From Chloroflexota bacterium (GTDB lineage Bacteria; Chloroflexota; UBA6077; SHYK01): a stretch of 40,940 nucleotides of DNA. The notes beneath the pieces were generated by a model. It was not told where the DNA came from, made no database searches, and worked only from the letters and a program-made list of their open reading frames with translations. Below, in pieces: positions 39,319-40,940 of this stretch. Every line of letters begins with the position of its first letter. Position 1 is the first letter of the stretch. The translations under genes were made by a program, and so were the position numbers. The stretch covers positions 1 to 40,940 of the forward strand of contig JACQOR010000008.1 in NCBI GenBank assembly GCA_016202435.1. The letters run 5' to 3'.

Positions 39319-40940
39319 CTAGCCCCTGCGGCAGGCCGATGCCTCAGCCGGTTTCCCCTCGCGACTCCAGTCCTCAAAGACCGCGCTCTGCTGCGCCGTC
39401 GATTCCTCGCTCCGTTTCAGCGTCGCGCGCGTCGCGGGACGCTGGGCGAGAGTGACGGGTACCTCCAGCAGCTCATCGCGACGGAACAGCGTCAGCCGGA
39501 CCGTCGCGCCGGGCGCGAAGTCCCGAAGGCGATCGTTCAAGTTCGATTCGGTGACGCGGTAGCCGTCCAGCGCCAGCAGCTCGTCGCCCGCAGTCAGGCC
39601 GGCGGCCCAGGCGGGCCCATCGGAGACCGCACTGCTCACTCGCGCTCGGCCATTTTCGGTGCGGAGCTTGACGCCGAGCCACGCCTCGGGGGCCGATGCA
39701 TCGGCGTGCCATTCAACCTCAATTCCCGCGGCCGAAAGCGTCTCGTAGTCGAGATCCCCGCGGCTGTGGATCGCTCGATCGAAGAATGCGCTCCAGTCGC
39801 CCCCCGTGATCTCTTCGACGAGCCCCTGATACGCGTCCTCCGGTACTCCGAGGCCGGTCTCTCCGAATCGCAGCCAGAGCAGGCGCATCAGGTCGTTGAG
39901 GGAGTGCTGGCCGGCGGTTTGGCGTCGGATCTCCATGTCCAGCGTCAGGCTGGCCAGAGCGCCCTTCAGGTAGTAGGAAACACCCGAGTTCGCGCTGTGC
40001 TCGTCCGGTCGGTAGTATTTGATCCAGGCATCGAAGCTGGCCTCTTCCAGGCTCTGCAGGTGCCGGCCCGGCGTTTCCGCCAGATCGCTCATCCACTCGC
40101 CGAAGACTTCGAGGAGCCGCCCGTTGCTGATGATCCCGGCGTGCCGGAGCATCATCAGCGCGTAGTAGTCGGTGATGCCTTCCATCGCCCAGAGCAGACG
40201 GGTGTAGTTTTCGTGCCTGTAGTCAAAGGGTCCCAGGACCGTCGGATGGATCCGCTTCACGTTCCAGGTATGGAAAAACTCATGCGAGCAGAGCCTGAGT
40301 ACACGCTCGTAGGACGTTTCGGGCCGGAAATCGAATCGTGGAACGATGAGGGCGCACGAGTTGCGGTGCTCCAGACCACCCCTGCCCTCGTCGGTGGCCA
40401 TGAGCATGAACACGTAGCGCTGGTACGGAAGGCTGCCAAACAGGGCCGCCTGCGCCGCGACCACGTGGGTAAGATCCGCGGTGAGACGGTCCGGGTCCAG
40501 GTTGCCACCACCCCAGGTCGCGATCTCGTGAGCCACGCCGTTGACCTCGAACCGCAGGATAGGCTCCGGACCGGCGTGGACTGGCGAGTCCACCAACTCG
40601 TCATAATCCGCGGCTGCCAGGGCGTCGTTTTCTTTGGGGAGCGGGAGGCCCGTCGCCAGGTTCCATCCCCGCGGGACGTCGACCCTCAGGCCAGCCGGCT
40701 GCCCCGTGCGACTGGCGACATAGGGAAGCAAGTTGGCGGGGTTGAAGAAAAGATGGGTCGAGTCGAGGTGGCTCGTCCGGACGGTGAGGTCATTGGCATA
40801 GACGCAGAACTCGGCGCGGAGCATGTGGGCGCCATAGCAGTCGACTGCCCATGCGTCCTTGCTGGTCTTGCGCCCGCCCCGCGGGGTGCCCATTTCGTCC
40901 GAGACCCGGACGTCCTGGAAGTGCCGGGCGAACTCGCGCA
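39319..40940 (-). CDS. M61 glycyl-aminopeptidase-type protease with PDZ domain (partial)
   Basis: The gene runs past the right edge; the frame stays open to 40940 (REFARHFQDVRVSDE precedes the internal ATG40893). About 540 residues are seen. The catalytic zinc motif is HEFFHTWNVKRIHP, with a second Glu in WAMEGITDYYALMM. The fold ends with a PDZ domain (about the last 120 residues; AWLGVKLRTENGRARVSSAV and GPAWAAGLTAGDELLALDGY). These soluble gluzincin proteases clip N-terminal Gly/Ala and small peptides. The start and any signal sequence lie outside the window. Confidence 0.92.
   Translation of the reverse strand, partial: REFARHFQDVRVSDEMGTPRGGRKTSKDAWAVDCYGAHMLRAEFCVYANDLTVRTSHLDSTHLFFNPANLLPYVASRTGQPAGLRVDVPRGWNLATGLPLPKENDALAAADYDELVDSPVHAGPEPILRFEVNGVAHEIATWGGGNLDPDRLTADLTHVVAAQAALFGSLPYQRYVFMLMATDEGRGGLEHRNSCALIVPRFDFRPETSYERVLRLCSHEFFHTWNVKRIHPTVLGPFDYRHENYTRLLWAMEGITDYYALMMLRHAGIISNGRLLEVFGEWMSDLAETPGRHLQSLEEASFDAWIKYYRPDEHSANSGVSYYLKGALASLTLDMEIRRQTAGQHSLNDLMRLLWLRFGETGLGVPEDAYQGLVEEITGGDWSAFFDRAIHSRGDLDYETLSAAGIEVEWHADASAPEAWLGVKLRTENGRARVSSAVSDGPAWAAGLTAGDELLALDGYRVTESNLNDRLRDFAPGATVRLTLFRRDELLEVPVTLAQRPATRATLKRSEESTAQQSAVFEDWSREGKPAEASACRRG

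Overview
The window is bacterial chromosomal DNA of high G+C content. It joins a long accessory region (about 1-23.2 kb) to a conserved backbone (about 23.5-40.9 kb). The backbone carries tRNA genes, rpmG, secE-nusG-rplKAJL, tyrA and an argC-argJ-argB-argD cluster. NusG has a long acidic N-terminal extension, LppP/LprE-like lipoproteins lie next to tyrA, and the M29- and M61-type peptidases look like those of Chloroflexota or a neighbouring high-GC phylum. That assignment is an inference and was not tested.

The accessory region is a stack of integrated elements. An IS3-family fragment has cut off a phage-type OB-fold gene, leaving only its 3' end (444-598). This is followed by two cargo genes, a PD-(D/E)XK nuclease-like protein and a 669-residue protein with a HEPN-like C-terminus, and then by a TGCTACC direct-repeat block (3358-3377). 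Next come a serine-resolvase fragment, an IS256-family element split by a 376-bp palindromic non-autonomous element, a nucleotidyltransferase/small-partner pair, and a tRNA-Val-like 3' fragment that looks like an old attR.

A well-defined 12.7-kb element follows. It is inserted in tRNA-Phe (6427-6502) and bounded by a 49-bp direct repeat (6453-6501 and 19179-19227, 48/49 identical). It holds a tyrosine integrase broken by one frameshift, a decayed portal gene, TerL, three full or partial copies of a TerS-like ribbon-helix-helix gene, and cargo: cupin, hybrid histidine kinase, methyltransferase, HIT hydrolase, NUDIX hydrolase, OB-fold protein, second hybrid kinase and TspO. No capsid or tail genes are recognisable inside it, so it is a decayed prophage or a satellite-like element.

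The cargo slot between the OB-fold gene and the TGCTACC repeats holds kinase plus TspO in the tRNA-Phe element, and nuclease plus HEPN protein in the left remnant. This suggests a family of elements with one exchangeable cargo position. Cargo has also entered at terS, each time leaving terS fragments behind. Right of attR lie a PIN-domain (DUF4935-like) gene translationally coupled to a protein whose C-terminal half resembles HK97-fold shell proteins, a truncated integrase fused head-on to a truncated VapC-like gene, and a truncated thiolase.

The backbone then runs: phosphoribosyltransferase, alpha/beta hydrolase, ChrA, tRNA-Thr (degenerate)/Tyr/Thr, rpmG, tRNA-Trp, secE, nusG, rplK, rplA, L10 leader, rplJ, rplL, two lipoproteins, tyrA, a site-2 protease, argC/J/B/D with a 37-codon ORF, an M29-like protein and a partial M61 protease.
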